A DNA stretch of 56,945 nucleotides from an uncultured Clostridia bacterium (GTDB lineage: Bacteria > Bacillota > Clostridia > Oscillospirales > Ruminococcaceae), in contig CALZUA010000020.1 of the NCBI GenBank assembly GCA_945829235.1, positions 1 to 56,945 on the forward strand. Direction: 5' to 3'. Position 1 is the first letter of the stretch. Every line of letters starts with the position of its first letter. Both the position numbers and the translations under genes were made by a program. The notes under the pieces were generated by a model. The model ran no database searches and had not been told where the DNA came from. It worked only from the letters and a program-made list of their open reading frames with translations. This document shows positions 1 to 7,586 of this stretch, in pieces.

Positions 1-310
1 ATATCGTCCTGCGACATCTTCCCGCCATCGGCTTTCGGCTCGGGAGCGGGCTCTGCACCGCCCATTTGCGCGGCAATCAGCTTCTCAATATCGTCCTGCG
101 ACATTTTCCCACCATCTGCTTTAGGCTCGGGAGCAGGCTCGGCAACAGGCTCCGCCGCACCTATTTGCGCGGCAATCAGCTTCTCAATATCGTCCTGCGA
201 CATCTTCCCGCCGTTGTCTGCTTTCGGCTCGGGAGCGGGCTGGGTTGCGGCTGTTTGCGCGGCAATCAGCTTCTCGATATCATCTTGTGACATCTTGCCG
301 GTATCGGAAT
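1..310 (-). repeat. In-frame tandem repeat coding for MSQDDIEKLIAAQ units
   Basis: Four near-identical units are visible, each coding G-K-M-S-Q-D-D-I-E-K-L-I-A-A-Q followed by an Ala/Pro/Glu spacer ending in PEPKAD. Equivalent bases (the Asp codon before the motif end) recur at 13, 100, 199 and 289. The array continues off the left edge, so the copy number is unknown. Confidence 0.85.
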
Positions 311-1022
311 CCGGCTCATTGTCATCAAAATCGCAGTGGTCGATTGACGGAGAGTCGGTAAGCCCCGATTGAGCAAGCAACGCCTCGATTTCATCGGCGG
401 TCATCGTGTTGTTTCTGAGCGGTTCTTCATCAATTTCGGGAACAGCCTCCACTGGCGGTACGTTAAGTTCCTCCTTGATTGCCGAAACATCGGGCTTGTG
501 CTGATTGAGGATTTCCTCGGTATCGGCAATGCTCGCGCTCGGTGCTTTGACCTCCTGCGGTTGCGGTGCGGGAACTGTTGTCGGGAAAACGGGCGCGTTT
601 GCGGTGAACAGCTCCTTGAAATTATCGAGAGCCTTCTCGTAGTTACAGCTGTCCCCCTCGAATTTCACCCAGTATTTGTCATAAGGCGTCATACCGCGCG
701 TTTTTTTGACGATTTCCAAAACGTTGTACTTTTCAAGTCCAATTGAAGAAAGCGCGGTTCTTGTAAACGGCGTGTTGTTCTGAAAAGCGCGGCTGGACAG
801 GAAGAAATAGATATCGGCGATGGTAAGCGGCCGATTTATGGGCGTGAGCATTTCTTCCTTATATTTGGTAATTATATGAAAGCTCACCTTTTGGTCGGTG
901 GAGATTTCATATTCTGCGACAGGTTTGTCCTCTTTGTACAGCTCGTATTTCATCGGCAACGGAAGCTCAAACGAGCGATTGTCCACCAATCTGTAACGGT
1001 TGCACTTTAAAACGTTTCCCAT
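1..1022 (-). CDS. Unknown protein with tandem MSQDDIEKLI motifs (3' end outside window)
   Basis: An open frame of 340 codons reads from ATG at 1022 down to the window edge with no stop, so the C-terminus is missing. A good ribosome site (GGAGG) sits 6-7 bases before the ATG. Residues 1 to about 130 look like a folded domain of unknown family, with a YDKYWVKFEGD stretch faintly like the N-terminal part of some HipA-like Firmicutes proteins. After that comes an acidic, proline-rich linker. It holds one TMTADEIEALLAQ and then repeats of KMSQDDIEKLIAAQ in units of about 29-33 residues (87, 99 and 90 bases); the last visible copy is cut by the edge. The motif resembles the SQ(D/E)EIDALL segment at the N-terminus of FliM/FliY, but no flagellar gene is visible here. 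I do not recognise the function. The coding call is secure. Confidence 0.8.
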   Translation of the reverse strand, partial: MGNVLKCNRYRLVDNRSFELPLPMKYELYKEDKPVAEYEISTDQKVSFHIITKYKEEMLTPINRPLTIADIYFFLSSRAFQNNTPFTRTALSSIGLEKYNVLEIVKKTRGMTPYDKYWVKFEGDSCNYEKALDNFKELFTANAPVFPTTVPAPQPQEVKAPSASIADTEEILNQHKPDVSAIKEELNVPPVEAVPEIDEEPLRNNTMTADEIEALLAQSGLTDSPSIDHCDFDDNEPDSDTGKMSQDDIEKLIAAQTAATQPAPEPKADNGGKMSQDDIEKLIAAQIGAAEPVAEPAPEPKADGGKMSQDDIEKLIAAQMGGAEPAPEPKADGGKMSQDD

Positions 1023-1099
1023 AGCTGTTCCTCCGAGTAAATTTATGGAACGCGGCGTTTCACTTGCCGCAAAAATATATTTTATAATAATCCATTCTC

Positions 1100-1128
1100 A
1101 TTATAGCACTTTTTTTCCATTTATTCAA
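1100..1128 (-). promoter_or_regulatory. Sigma-A promoter for the motif-repeat gene
   Basis: On the minus strand TTGAAT (1128-1123) and TATAAT (1105-1100) are separated by exactly 17 bases, about 80 bases upstream of the ATG at 1022. Confidence 0.6.
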
Positions 1129-1245
1129 GAGGTGTATTTAATGATTTTTCTCAAATGGTCAATGTAATCTTCACAAAACGGTTTTTAAGTTTTTGTGTAA
1201 ATTTAATAAAAATTCAAAAAAAGGCTGTAAGATTTTATATAGCTG

Positions 1246-1274
1246 TTTACAAAAAGAAAAATTTATGATATAAT
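1246..1274 (+). promoter_or_regulatory. Sigma-A promoter for the diguanylate cyclase
   Basis: TTTACA (1246-1251), 17-base spacer, TATAAT (1269-1274). The leader to the ATG at 1353 is about 75 bases; I see no clear c-di-GMP riboswitch core in it. Confidence 0.65.
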
Positions 1275-1352
1275 GATTTTAAGCCTTTACAACGGAATAC
1301 CGCATACGCAGGTGTTCTTAGAAAATACATTTTGTGAAACGGGGAGAATGCA

Positions 1353-3272
1353 ATGAAATTCAAAACAATACTTATGATTGCGGCGATGTTGTTTGCTATC
1401 GTGCCGATGGTAGTTTTTGCGGTTGTAAGCAACAATTCGCTTGGTGAAAGCGGTGAGAAGGAGTTCGCGAATATCGTGAAGTCTGTTGCGGAAAATCAGG
1501 CTTCTCCGCTTAACGCTGTGGTTAACACCGCGAAGTCCGATATCAGCTTCCTTGCAAACGTTGATGCTGTAAAGGGCGCGTCGGTTTCCGGCTCGACAAA
1601 CGCGGAGGCAGACGCACTTTTGAAGAATTTTGCCGATGGAAACGCGCTTGTTGTCGGAGCGAGAATTGTCAACAACAGCGGAAAGATTATCGCGGGAACG
1701 GATTCGGGTAAGGACTTGGAAAACGCTTCGGGCTATTCTTCCTTTAAAGATGACGCGGTTTATTTCGATGAAGCTTCCGGCAAAACCAACTCAAATTCAA
1801 CTATGATTATCAAGAAGAACTTAGGTCAGTGCTTCATCTTGATTTCATACGATATCGCAGGCGAAAACACCCTCATTTCGAGAATTTGCGACAACGCAAA
1901 GTTCTACAACGAGGGCAACATTATGGTTGTCGATTCCAACAACAACTGGAGCACCGGCAGAGGCTATAATAACAGCTCTATTCTTAAGGCAGATGTTATA
2001 TCGCAGATTTCGGGGCTTGCAGACGGCACGGTTTCAAACACGTTCAGATATACGGGCAACGATGGTACGGAAAATCTTGCGGCGGCGATTAAGGTTGGCG
2101 GCGAAGGCGGACTTGCGGCAGTTGTAAGCTGTCCGTTGAACAGAGGTGCATATTTCTCGCGCGGTTCTTCCACAACAATTATTGTTGTAACAATTGTTCT
2201 GGGAATTATCTCGGTAGTTGCGGCAATTGTTGTATCGGGCTTGCTCACGGCACCGCTGAAGAATATCCGTAAAACGCTTGAAACTATCCGCAACGGCGAC
2301 CACGAGGCTCGTATCAAGAATATGGCAAACAACGAGTATGGACAGCTTTCGAGAGCGTTCAACAATCTGGTTGACGATATCGTTGTCAGCGAGGACAGAT
2401 ACAGAAACATCTCCGAGATGTCCGACAATATTATTTTCGAGTGGAATTTCAAGACCAACGAGGTTGTGTTCTCTAACAACTTTAATAAGAAGTTCAGCTA
2501 TCGCGCTCCCTCCAACCACTTTGGCGACAGCTTCCTGCTCAAGGCAAAGGTTCACCCCGACGACCTTGACAGATACAGAAGCGACCTTGACCAGCTTGAA
2601 AAGGGCAAGAATTTCGAGCGCAACGAGTACCGTATCAAGAACATTTACGGCGACTTTATCTGGGTTCTTATGAGAACGTCAACGCTGAAGGACAACGACG
2701 GCAAGCCGGTTAAGGTTGTCGGAGTTATGGTTGATATCGACCGCGGAAAGAAGTCCGAGCAACAGCTCACCGAGCGCGCAAGCTACGATGCACTCACCGA
2801 GCTTTACAACCGTGAAACCATTGAAAATCAGATTGACAACGAGATTTCGCTGTCCGAGATGCGTAAATCCGAGATGGCTGTTCTGTTCATCGATGTCGAT
2901 GACTTCAAGCATTACAACGATAATTACAGCCACGCGACAGGTGACCAGGTGCTGAAATTCCTTGCAAAGACGATTAAGACCGAGGTTGAAGGAATCGGCT
3001 TTGGCGGAAGATACGGCGGCGACGAGTTTATCGTGCTGTTGCGTGACGCGGAAACCAATGACCCGGCGCTGTTTGCTCAGCGGATTATCGCGAAGCTGAA
3101 CGAGGGCTTTGACGCGGATATCGGCGAGCGGCTCACGGTAAGCGTTTCCATCGGTATCGCGCTTATCAAGGACAACTACAACACGCGCGTTGAATACCTC
3201 ATCGGTAAAGCGGACGACGCGATGTACTCCGTTAAGAAGAGTGGTAAGTCCAACTACGCGTTCATCAACTAA
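1353..3272 (+). CDS. Membrane-bound diguanylate cyclase (sensor, HAMP, PAS, GGDEF)
   Basis: This predicted enzyme makes cyclic di-GMP from two GTP at the inner face of the membrane. The 639-residue protein has a transmembrane segment at about 5-27, an extracytoplasmic sensor of about 240 residues (Cache-like, inferred), a second transmembrane segment at about 275-297, a HAMP region, a PAS domain at about 355-470 ending in the usual VGVMVDID strand, and a GGDEF domain. The signature RYGGDEF is intact with GGDEF at 555-559, so activity is expected. No RxxD inhibitory site precedes it at the usual spacing, suggesting no product inhibition there. The gene is monocistronic, with its own promoter and a strong terminator. 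The ligand of the sensor cannot be read from the sequence. Confidence 0.92.
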   Translation: MKFKTILMIAAMLFAIVPMVVFAVVSNNSLGESGEKEFANIVKSVAENQASPLNAVVNTAKSDISFLANVDAVKGASVSGSTNAEADALLKNFADGNALVVGARIVNNSGKIIAGTDSGKDLENASGYSSFKDDAVYFDEASGKTNSNSTMIIKKNLGQCFILISYDIAGENTLISRICDNAKFYNEGNIMVVDSNNNWSTGRGYNNSSILKADVISQISGLADGTVSNTFRYTGNDGTENLAAAIKVGGEGGLAAVVSCPLNRGAYFSRGSSTTIIVVTIVLGIISVVAAIVVSGLLTAPLKNIRKTLETIRNGDHEARIKNMANNEYGQLSRAFNNLVDDIVVSEDRYRNISEMSDNIIFEWNFKTNEVVFSNNFNKKFSYRAPSNHFGDSFLLKAKVHPDDLDRYRSDLDQLEKGKNFERNEYRIKNIYGDFIWVLMRTSTLKDNDGKPVKVVGVMVDIDRGKKSEQQLTERASYDALTELYNRETIENQIDNEISLSEMRKSEMAVLFIDVDDFKHYNDNYSHATGDQVLKFLAKTIKTEVEGIGFGGRYGGDEFIVLLRDAETNDPALFAQRIIAKLNEGFDADIGERLTVSVSIGIALIKDNYNTRVEYLIGKADDAMYSVKKSGKSNYAFIN

Positions 3273-3300
3273 TGTTTGGCAAAATATCCAAATAATTACA

Positions 3301-3330
3301 AATCCCCGCCAATTTGGCGGGGATTTTTTC
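3301..3330 (+). terminator. Rho-independent terminator after the diguanylate cyclase
   Basis: An 11-bp perfect stem (3301-3311 with 3315-3325, core CCCCGCC/GGCGGGG) with a three-base loop, followed by a T run. Confidence 0.85.
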
Positions 3331-3897
3331 TTACCCAAAACCGCTTAACCGCGCGATTGTGTGGTATTTAATTTACAGATGTCCTACTTGCTCGATATGA
3401 TAAGTGGCAAGAAATCTAGCGATTTTTTGCCGAACAAAATCTCATCTTTCACTTTGCAGAATCAAAATGCGGTTAAAACTATTTTTCCGATATGATAATT
3501 ATCAAATGTGGATTTGCTTTTAAAAATGTGCAAAATTCTACTAATTCGATAGACTAATTATGGAAAAGCCGTAAAAATTCCCGAAAACCACTCATTTTCA
3601 CACTTTGCCGGCGGTCTTACAGTTCAAAAGTCTAATTCCCATATGGGATAAATTCCAAAAATAATAGGGAATATTTGCCCAAATCCTACTCGATTGATAG
3701 GCTATTTGCCTAAACCAGCGGAAAATTCCCAAAAACCGCATTTTAACACAACTTATGATATTTGATGGATATAATTGTCTATTATATCGATAGGAAAACG
3801 GCAATTCAATTTTCCAAGATTTTGACTGTTCAAAAAGCGCATTTTTTCGTCTTAAATCGGCAAAATATTTGTAAAATCTTTTTGAGAGGAGATTTCT
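3331..3897. other. AT-rich non-coding gap before the spoVA genes
   Basis: About 570 bases without a convincing gene. Four degenerate copies of a motif like CTAnT..TCGATAG start near 3380, 3537, 3684 and 3778, the second and third followed by similar AAATTCCC-AAAACC text. An inverted repeat ATTCCC/GGGAAT is seen at about 3636-3672. It may hold old repeats or sporulation control sites; I cannot assign it. Confidence 0.4.
3839..3867 (+). promoter_or_regulatory. Possible sigma-G type promoter of the spoVA genes
   Basis: GCATT (3839-3843) and CAAAATA (3861-3867), spaced 17 bases, partly match the forespore sigma-G elements (GNATR and CATNNTA) expected for spoVA. Each element has a mismatch, so this is a weak call resting partly on gene identity. 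Confidence 0.3.
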
Positions 3898-4341
3898 ATG
3901 AATATTTCAAATCAGGAATACGGCGAGCTTGCGAAGCGTGTTTCGCCGCCTTCATCAATGGCAAAAACAATACCGATGGCGTTTCTGATAGGCGGCGCAA
4001 TCTGCACGCTCGGCGAGGCGCTTTTAAATATGTACACGGCGCTCGGCTTTTCGCAGGACGACGCGGGCGCGCTCACATCAATGTCGCTGATTTTCCTCAG
4101 CGCACTGTTTACGGGATTCAAGCTGTACGACCGCATCGCGCAGGTCGCGGGCGCAGGCACGCTCGTCCCGATAACCGGCTTTGCGAACTCGATTGTGTCG
4201 CCCGCGCTCGAGTTTAAGAGCGAGGGCTATGTGCTCGGGCTTGGCGCGAAAATGTTTGTAATCGCAGGTCCAGTGCTGGTTTACGGCATATCGGCTTCGA
4301 TAGTTTACGGCATAATTTACTATATCCAAACGCTTTTGTAA
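3898..4341 (+). CDS. spoVAC: Stage V sporulation protein AC
   Basis: SpoVAC is an inner forespore membrane protein of the SpoVA channel. The channel moves dipicolinic acid into the forespore during sporulation and out at germination; SpoVAC is the proposed mechanosensitive component. The 147-residue protein has the family length and several hydrophobic helices. It carries the typical stretches GGAICTLGEAL, VAGAGTLVPITGFANS, EFKSEGYVLGLGAKMF and AGPVLVYG. It starts at ATG 3898 behind GAGAGGAG and is followed 12 bases later by spoVAD. No spoVAA, spoVAB or spoVAF is next to it. Confidence 0.95.
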   Translation: MNISNQEYGELAKRVSPPSSMAKTIPMAFLIGGAICTLGEALLNMYTALGFSQDDAGALTSMSLIFLSALFTGFKLYDRIAQVAGAGTLVPITGFANSIVSPALEFKSEGYVLGLGAKMFVIAGPVLVYGISASIVYGIIYYIQTLL

Positions 4342-4353
4342 GGGGGAATTTTT

Positions 4354-5358
4354 GTGGCGATTTGCGAGGGAAAAACCTTTCGTTACAGCAACGCGTCGAT
4401 AATTTCATACGGGAGCGTTGTTGGGAAGGTCGAGAGTGACGGACCTTTCGGGGACGAATTTGATGAGATAATCAGCGACAACAAAGGCGGCGCAGATACT
4501 TGGGAGCAAGCAGAGGCGCTGTTTCAACAAAAGGCGCTGAAGCACGCGATGGAAAAAGCTGGACTTGTGCCGGAGAAGATGGACTTGATTTTCGCGGGCG
4601 ATTTGCTCAATCAGTGTACCGGCTCGTCCTACGGCCTGAAGGATTTCTATGTGCCGTTTCTGGGAATTTACGGCGCTTGTTCAACCTTTGCCGAGGGGTT
4701 GCTTTTGGCGGGAGCTATGGTCAACGCGGGCTATGTGGACAACGCGGCGGCGGTTTCTTCATCACACTTTTCATCGGCGGAACGACAGTTTCGGTTTCCG
4801 TTGAACTATGGCGGTGTCCGTACACCGACAGCGCAGTGGACGGCAACGGCTTCGGGAGCGGCGATTGTTGCGGCAAATCAGAAGCCTCCGTTCATCAAAG
4901 CGGCAACGGTTGGCAAAATCCAGGATATGGGAATTTCTGACCTCAACAACATGGGCGCGGCAATGGCTGGCGCGGCTTATGACACAATTTCGCGGCATTT
5001 GAAGCACATGGGTTCACATCCCGAGGATTATGACGCGATAATCACGGGCGATTTGGGAGAAGTTGGAAGCAATATGTTGTACGAGCTGTTTCGGCGCGAT
5101 GGAGTTGCCCTCGAACAGCATCACAAGGACTGCGGCTTGCTGATTTACGACCGCGAGAAGCAGGACGTTCACGCCGGCGGAAGCGGGTGCGGCTGTTCAG
5201 CATCGATGATGTGCGGGCATTTCCTGAAACACGTCGAAAACGGTGATTTAAAGCGGATTTTGTACGTTGCAACAGGCGCGCTGATGTCACCGACAATGGT
5301 TCAGCAGGGCGGCAATATACCGGGTATCGCGCACGCGGTTGAGATTGTGAATAGATGA
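4354..5358 (+). CDS. spoVAD: Stage V sporulation protein AD
   Basis: SpoVAD is the peripheral, dipicolinate-binding subunit of the SpoVA complex, with a thiolase-like fold. The 334 residues match the usual length of about 338. Visible family marks are YGACSTFAEGL with the conserved cysteine, FRFPLNYGGVRTPTAQWTATASGA, the ITGDLGEVG turn, and HAGGSGCGCSA near the C-terminus. The start is GTG 4354 behind AGGGGG. Bases coding its last residues (GIAHAVEI) reappear, decayed, several times in the gap downstream. Confidence 0.95.
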   Translation: MAICEGKTFRYSNASIISYGSVVGKVESDGPFGDEFDEIISDNKGGADTWEQAEALFQQKALKHAMEKAGLVPEKMDLIFAGDLLNQCTGSSYGLKDFYVPFLGIYGACSTFAEGLLLAGAMVNAGYVDNAAAVSSSHFSSAERQFRFPLNYGGVRTPTAQWTATASGAAIVAANQKPPFIKAATVGKIQDMGISDLNNMGAAMAGAAYDTISRHLKHMGSHPEDYDAIITGDLGEVGSNMLYELFRRDGVALEQHHKDCGLLIYDREKQDVHAGGSGCGCSASMMCGHFLKHVENGDLKRILYVATGALMSPTMVQQGGNIPGIAHAVEIVNR

Positions 5359-5740
5359 AATTTAGCGAAAACGGCGGTGTGAAGTGTTTTTTGTTGAAAC
5401 GGTTGCCCGACAAGGTAAAAGCACGTTATCGAATGGTTAAGATAACGCACGGCTGAAAACGGGCGGAAACGGCGTTGCAAAGCGGATTTTCGTTGCAAAT
5501 AATGTTCAACAAGCGTCAAAAACTCGTTATCGCGCGGTTAAATAACGCACGGCGCAAATCAAGCGGAAACGGTGTTGTAAAGCGGGATTTGCGCGTTGCA
5601 GGTCGCTAATTTATCTGGTATTGCGAACGCTGTTGAGATAACGCGCGGCTGAAAACGAGCGAAAATAGCCCGAGTCTTGCGCAAGCGGTTGAGATAACGA
5701 ATTGTTGAAATTGCACAAAAACAAGCTATGGAATTGTGAC
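5310..5740 (+). repeat. Decayed tandem repeat containing copies of the spoVAD 3' end
   Basis: The gap between spoVAD and spoVAE holds at least four imperfect copies of one unit. Its consensus runs from GGTTGAGATAACGCACGG through GCTGAAAACG-GCGGAAACGG to CGTTGCAAAGCGG. Copies begin near 5421, 5521, 5612 and 5671. The copy at about 5604-5640 matches the last codons of spoVAD (5315-5350) at most positions and would still read GIANAVEI. The unit therefore probably grew from the 3' end of spoVAD by tandem duplication and decay. Confidence 0.6.
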
Positions 5741-5803
5741 TTTATAGATTTGTTGTCTTCGGGAACAAAAATCGCCCTAAATGACACTAGGTGCGAAAAG
5801 GGT

Positions 5804-5818
5804 CCAGCGTCACGCTGG
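5804..5818 (+). other. Small hairpin just before the spoVAE ribosome site
   Basis: CCAGCG-TCA-CGCTGG forms a perfect 6-bp stem three bases before AAAGGAG of spoVAE. It could influence translation; there is no direct evidence. Confidence 0.35.
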
Positions 5819-5832
5819 TGAAAGGAGAAAAA

Positions 5833-6219
5833 ATGGATATTTTTCTGGATTATCTGTGGGCATTTTTAATCGGCGGGTTGCTTTGTGCAATCGGGCAAGT
5901 TCTGATTGATTTGACGAAGCTGACGCCCGCGCGAATACTCACGTCATACGTTGTGGCGGGGGTGATTTTGGGCGCGCTGGGCTGGTACGAGCCGATTGTT
6001 GACTTTGCGGGAGGCGGCGCGACCGTTCCCCTCACGGGCTTCGGCAATCTTCTTGCCAAGGGCGTGCGGCGCGCTGTTGACGAAAACGGGCTTCTGGGCG
6101 CGTTTATGGGCGGTTTCACGTCTGCGGCTGTCGGGATATCGGCGGCAATTTTCTTCGGACTTTTGGCGGCGCTGATATTCAAGAGCGGCACAAAAATTAA
6201 CGAAAAATCCTCGTCATAA
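5833..6219 (+). CDS. spoVAE: Stage V sporulation protein AE
   Basis: SpoVAE is a small membrane subunit of the SpoVA dipicolinate channel. ATG 5833 is chosen over an in-frame start 14 codons upstream because AAAGGAG lies at the right distance before it, and the resulting MDIFLDYLWAFLIGGLLCAIGQ is a typical N-terminus. The protein is 128 residues with about four hydrophobic segments, and the characteristic FAGGGATVPLTGFGNLLAKG is present. It is separated from spoVAD by a repeat-rich gap of about 470 bases, unusual for an operon normally packed tightly. Confidence 0.93.
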   Translation: MDIFLDYLWAFLIGGLLCAIGQVLIDLTKLTPARILTSYVVAGVILGALGWYEPIVDFAGGGATVPLTGFGNLLAKGVRRAVDENGLLGAFMGGFTSAAVGISAAIFFGLLAALIFKSGTKINEKSSS

Positions 6220-6224
6220 AGCCA

Positions 6225-6250
6225 AACGCGGGCGCAAAAACGTCCGCGTT
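6225..6250. terminator. Weak hairpin between convergent spoVAE and VOC genes
   Basis: AACGCGG (6225-6231) pairs with CCGCGTT (6244-6250) around a 12-base interior. No T run follows on the plus strand. It overlaps the stop of the VOC gene, and its role as a terminator is uncertain. Confidence 0.3.
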
Positions 6251-6632
6251 AAGCTGTAATTTCAATAAAATTCCCCTCAAAATCTCGGACAACGCTCTCG
6301 AAATACCCATCGCCCGTGGTTCGAGATGGGCTTGCAATCTGAAACCCGTTGCTTTCGAGCAACTCGGTGAGTTGGACAACCTTTTCTTTGCCGCCAACAC
6401 TAATCGCAATATGTGTAAACCCCGTGGCAAAGCACTCGCGCGGTTGGTTCACGCACTCGGCGCGCGTCATCAGCTCCAGCCGTGCGCCGCCCTCAAAGGT
6501 TAGAAAGTATGTTTGCAGACCGGTTCTGGGATTGTGGTATTTCTCGCCGCGTTTTGCGCCGAAATACTTCTCGAAAAACGCGCACTCCCGTTCCAAATCC
6601 GTTGTATAAATCGCGATATGTTCAATTTCCAT
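6249..6632 (-). CDS. VOC superfamily (glyoxalase/bleomycin-resistance-like) protein
   Basis: The 127-residue protein is a single vicinal-oxygen-chelate domain with paired beta-alpha-beta-beta-beta modules. Family marks are IEHIAIYTTDLERECAFFEKYFG at the start, the GFTHIAISVGG strand opening the second module, and RDFEGNFIEI at the end. Potential metal ligands (His near residue 4, Glu in ARLELM, His in THIAI, Glu in NFIEI) are in the usual places. Such proteins include lactoylglutathione lyases and many unknown lyases or resistance proteins; the substrate cannot be read. I prefer ATG 6632; a TTG 13 codons upstream is the alternative. It lies downstream of the HAD gene on the same strand. Confidence 0.85.
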   Translation of the reverse strand: MEIEHIAIYTTDLERECAFFEKYFGAKRGEKYHNPRTGLQTYFLTFEGGARLELMTRAECVNQPRECFATGFTHIAISVGGKEKVVQLTELLESNGFQIASPSRTTGDGYFESVVRDFEGNFIEITA

Positions 6633-6661
6633 TTTGTTCACCAACAACAATTCTCTGCAAT

Positions 6662-6760
6662 TTATTGGCAATTGCGGTGATGAATTGCAGGATAAATTTG
6701 TTCAAATGCCGCATCTGGCGCGGGCTTTTTCGGGAAACCGTGTTCACCGCCGACAATTTT
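6662..6760 (-). pseudogene. Duplicated fragment of the neighbouring HAD phosphatase gene
   Basis: Bases 6720-6759 repeat 6988-7027 inside the HAD gene exactly (40 bases, same orientation). Read on the minus strand, the fragment gives KIVGGEHGFPKKPAPDAA, the HAD motif with the catalytic lysine region, then diverges and stops at TAA near 6663. It has no start of its own and sits just past the HAD stop, so it is a remnant of partial duplication rather than a gene. Confidence 0.7.
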
Positions 6761-6764
6761 TATC

Positions 6765-7415
6765 TCATTCACTGAGTATAATTTTACGCAATTCCTCAGC
6801 ATTTTCTACGAGAAAACGCGGGCGAAATTGTTCAAGCTCGGCGCGGTCGCGGAAGCCCCACAAAACCCCGCAAGCGTCAAAACCCGCATTTGCGGCGGTT
6901 TGCATATCAACGGAGCTGTCGCCAACGTAAAGCGGAGAAAATCCTTCCTTTTTGTACTTTTCGGCAAGGTAAAGCGCCGCGTCCGGAGCGGGCTTTTTCG
7001 GGAAACCGTGTTCACCGCCGACAATTTCTGTGAGCTTATCGCCGAAAAATCCCTCTAGCAGTTCGCAGGAAAACGAGTGCGACTTGTTTGAGTTGCAAAG
7101 GCAGGTAATCCCGCGCGCAGTAAGCGTTTCAAGCAACTCGGTTATACCGTCATACGGCTTTGTTCTGTCGGTTTTGTGCAACTCGTAATATTCATCAAAA
7201 AGCCGATAAGCCGTGTTGAAATCAGCCTCGGTGTGGTTTTTGGGAAGAATCCTCTCGATTAGCTTCGGCACGCCGTTTCCGACAAAATAGCGGTACTTGT
7301 TCACCTCGTGCGTGGGATAACCCATTTGCTCAAGCGCGTAATTTCCCGCCGCGGCAAGGTCGCCGAGCGTGTTCAGCAAGGTTCCGTCAAGGTCAAAAAT
7401 CACGGGATTATACAT
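6765..7415 (-). CDS. HAD family hydrolase, phosphoglycolate phosphatase-like
   Basis: This predicted cytosolic phosphatase is of the Gph/beta-phosphoglucomutase type. The 216 residues show all HAD motifs: FDLDGTLLNT at about 7-16 (nucleophile and acid/base Asp), CNSNKS (motif II Ser/Asn) at about 106-111, GFPKKPAPD (motif III Lys) at about 138-146, and VGDSSVDMQTA (motif IV acids) at about 166-176. A helical cap lies between motifs I and II. The likely role is clearing 2-phosphoglycolate or a similar small phosphoester; the exact substrate is inferred. It shares a divergent promoter region with the NUDIX gene. A piece of it is duplicated directly downstream. Confidence 0.9.
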   Translation of the reverse strand: MYNPVIFDLDGTLLNTLGDLAAAGNYALEQMGYPTHEVNKYRYFVGNGVPKLIERILPKNHTEADFNTAYRLFDEYYELHKTDRTKPYDGITELLETLTARGITCLCNSNKSHSFSCELLEGFFGDKLTEIVGGEHGFPKKPAPDAALYLAEKYKKEGFSPLYVGDSSVDMQTAANAGFDACGVLWGFRDRAELEQFRPRFLVENAEELRKIILSE

Positions 7416-7475
7416 TATTCATCAGCTCCATTTACAAAATCTGTAAATTATACAGTAAATTTCATTCTCAGCTCT

Positions 7476-7504
7476 ATTATATCACGGAAAAAATGCTCTG
7501 TCAA
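7476..7504 (-). promoter_or_regulatory. Sigma-A promoter of the HAD gene
   Basis: Minus strand TTGACA (7504-7499), 17 bases, TATAAT (7481-7476). A perfect consensus promoter. Confidence 0.75.
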
Positions 7505-7506
7505 CC

Positions 7507-7535
7507 TTGAAATTTGCACGGAAATATGTTATAAT
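7507..7535 (+). promoter_or_regulatory. Sigma-A promoter of the NUDIX-secA-mnmE block
   Basis: TTGAAA (7507-7512), 17 bases, TATAAT (7530-7535). Its -35 lies two bases from the -35 of the opposite HAD promoter, so the two promoters are back to back. Confidence 0.75.
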
Positions 7536-7586
7536 AGAATAGAATGTATTATATTCAATAATGAATAAAACGGAGTAAAATTTAAT

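Noticed and set aside
1275-1352. Possible cyclic di-GMP riboswitch in the leader of the diguanylate cyclase
   Set aside because: The conserved core and paired helices of the known classes are not seen.
3762-4217. Plus-strand frame of 151 codons overlapping spoVAC
   Set aside because: Out of frame with a certain SpoVAC gene and without a ribosome site.
5421-5700. CRISPR-like repeat array between spoVAD and spoVAE
   Set aside because: Repeats are imperfect, spacers are similar to each other, and no cas genes are present.
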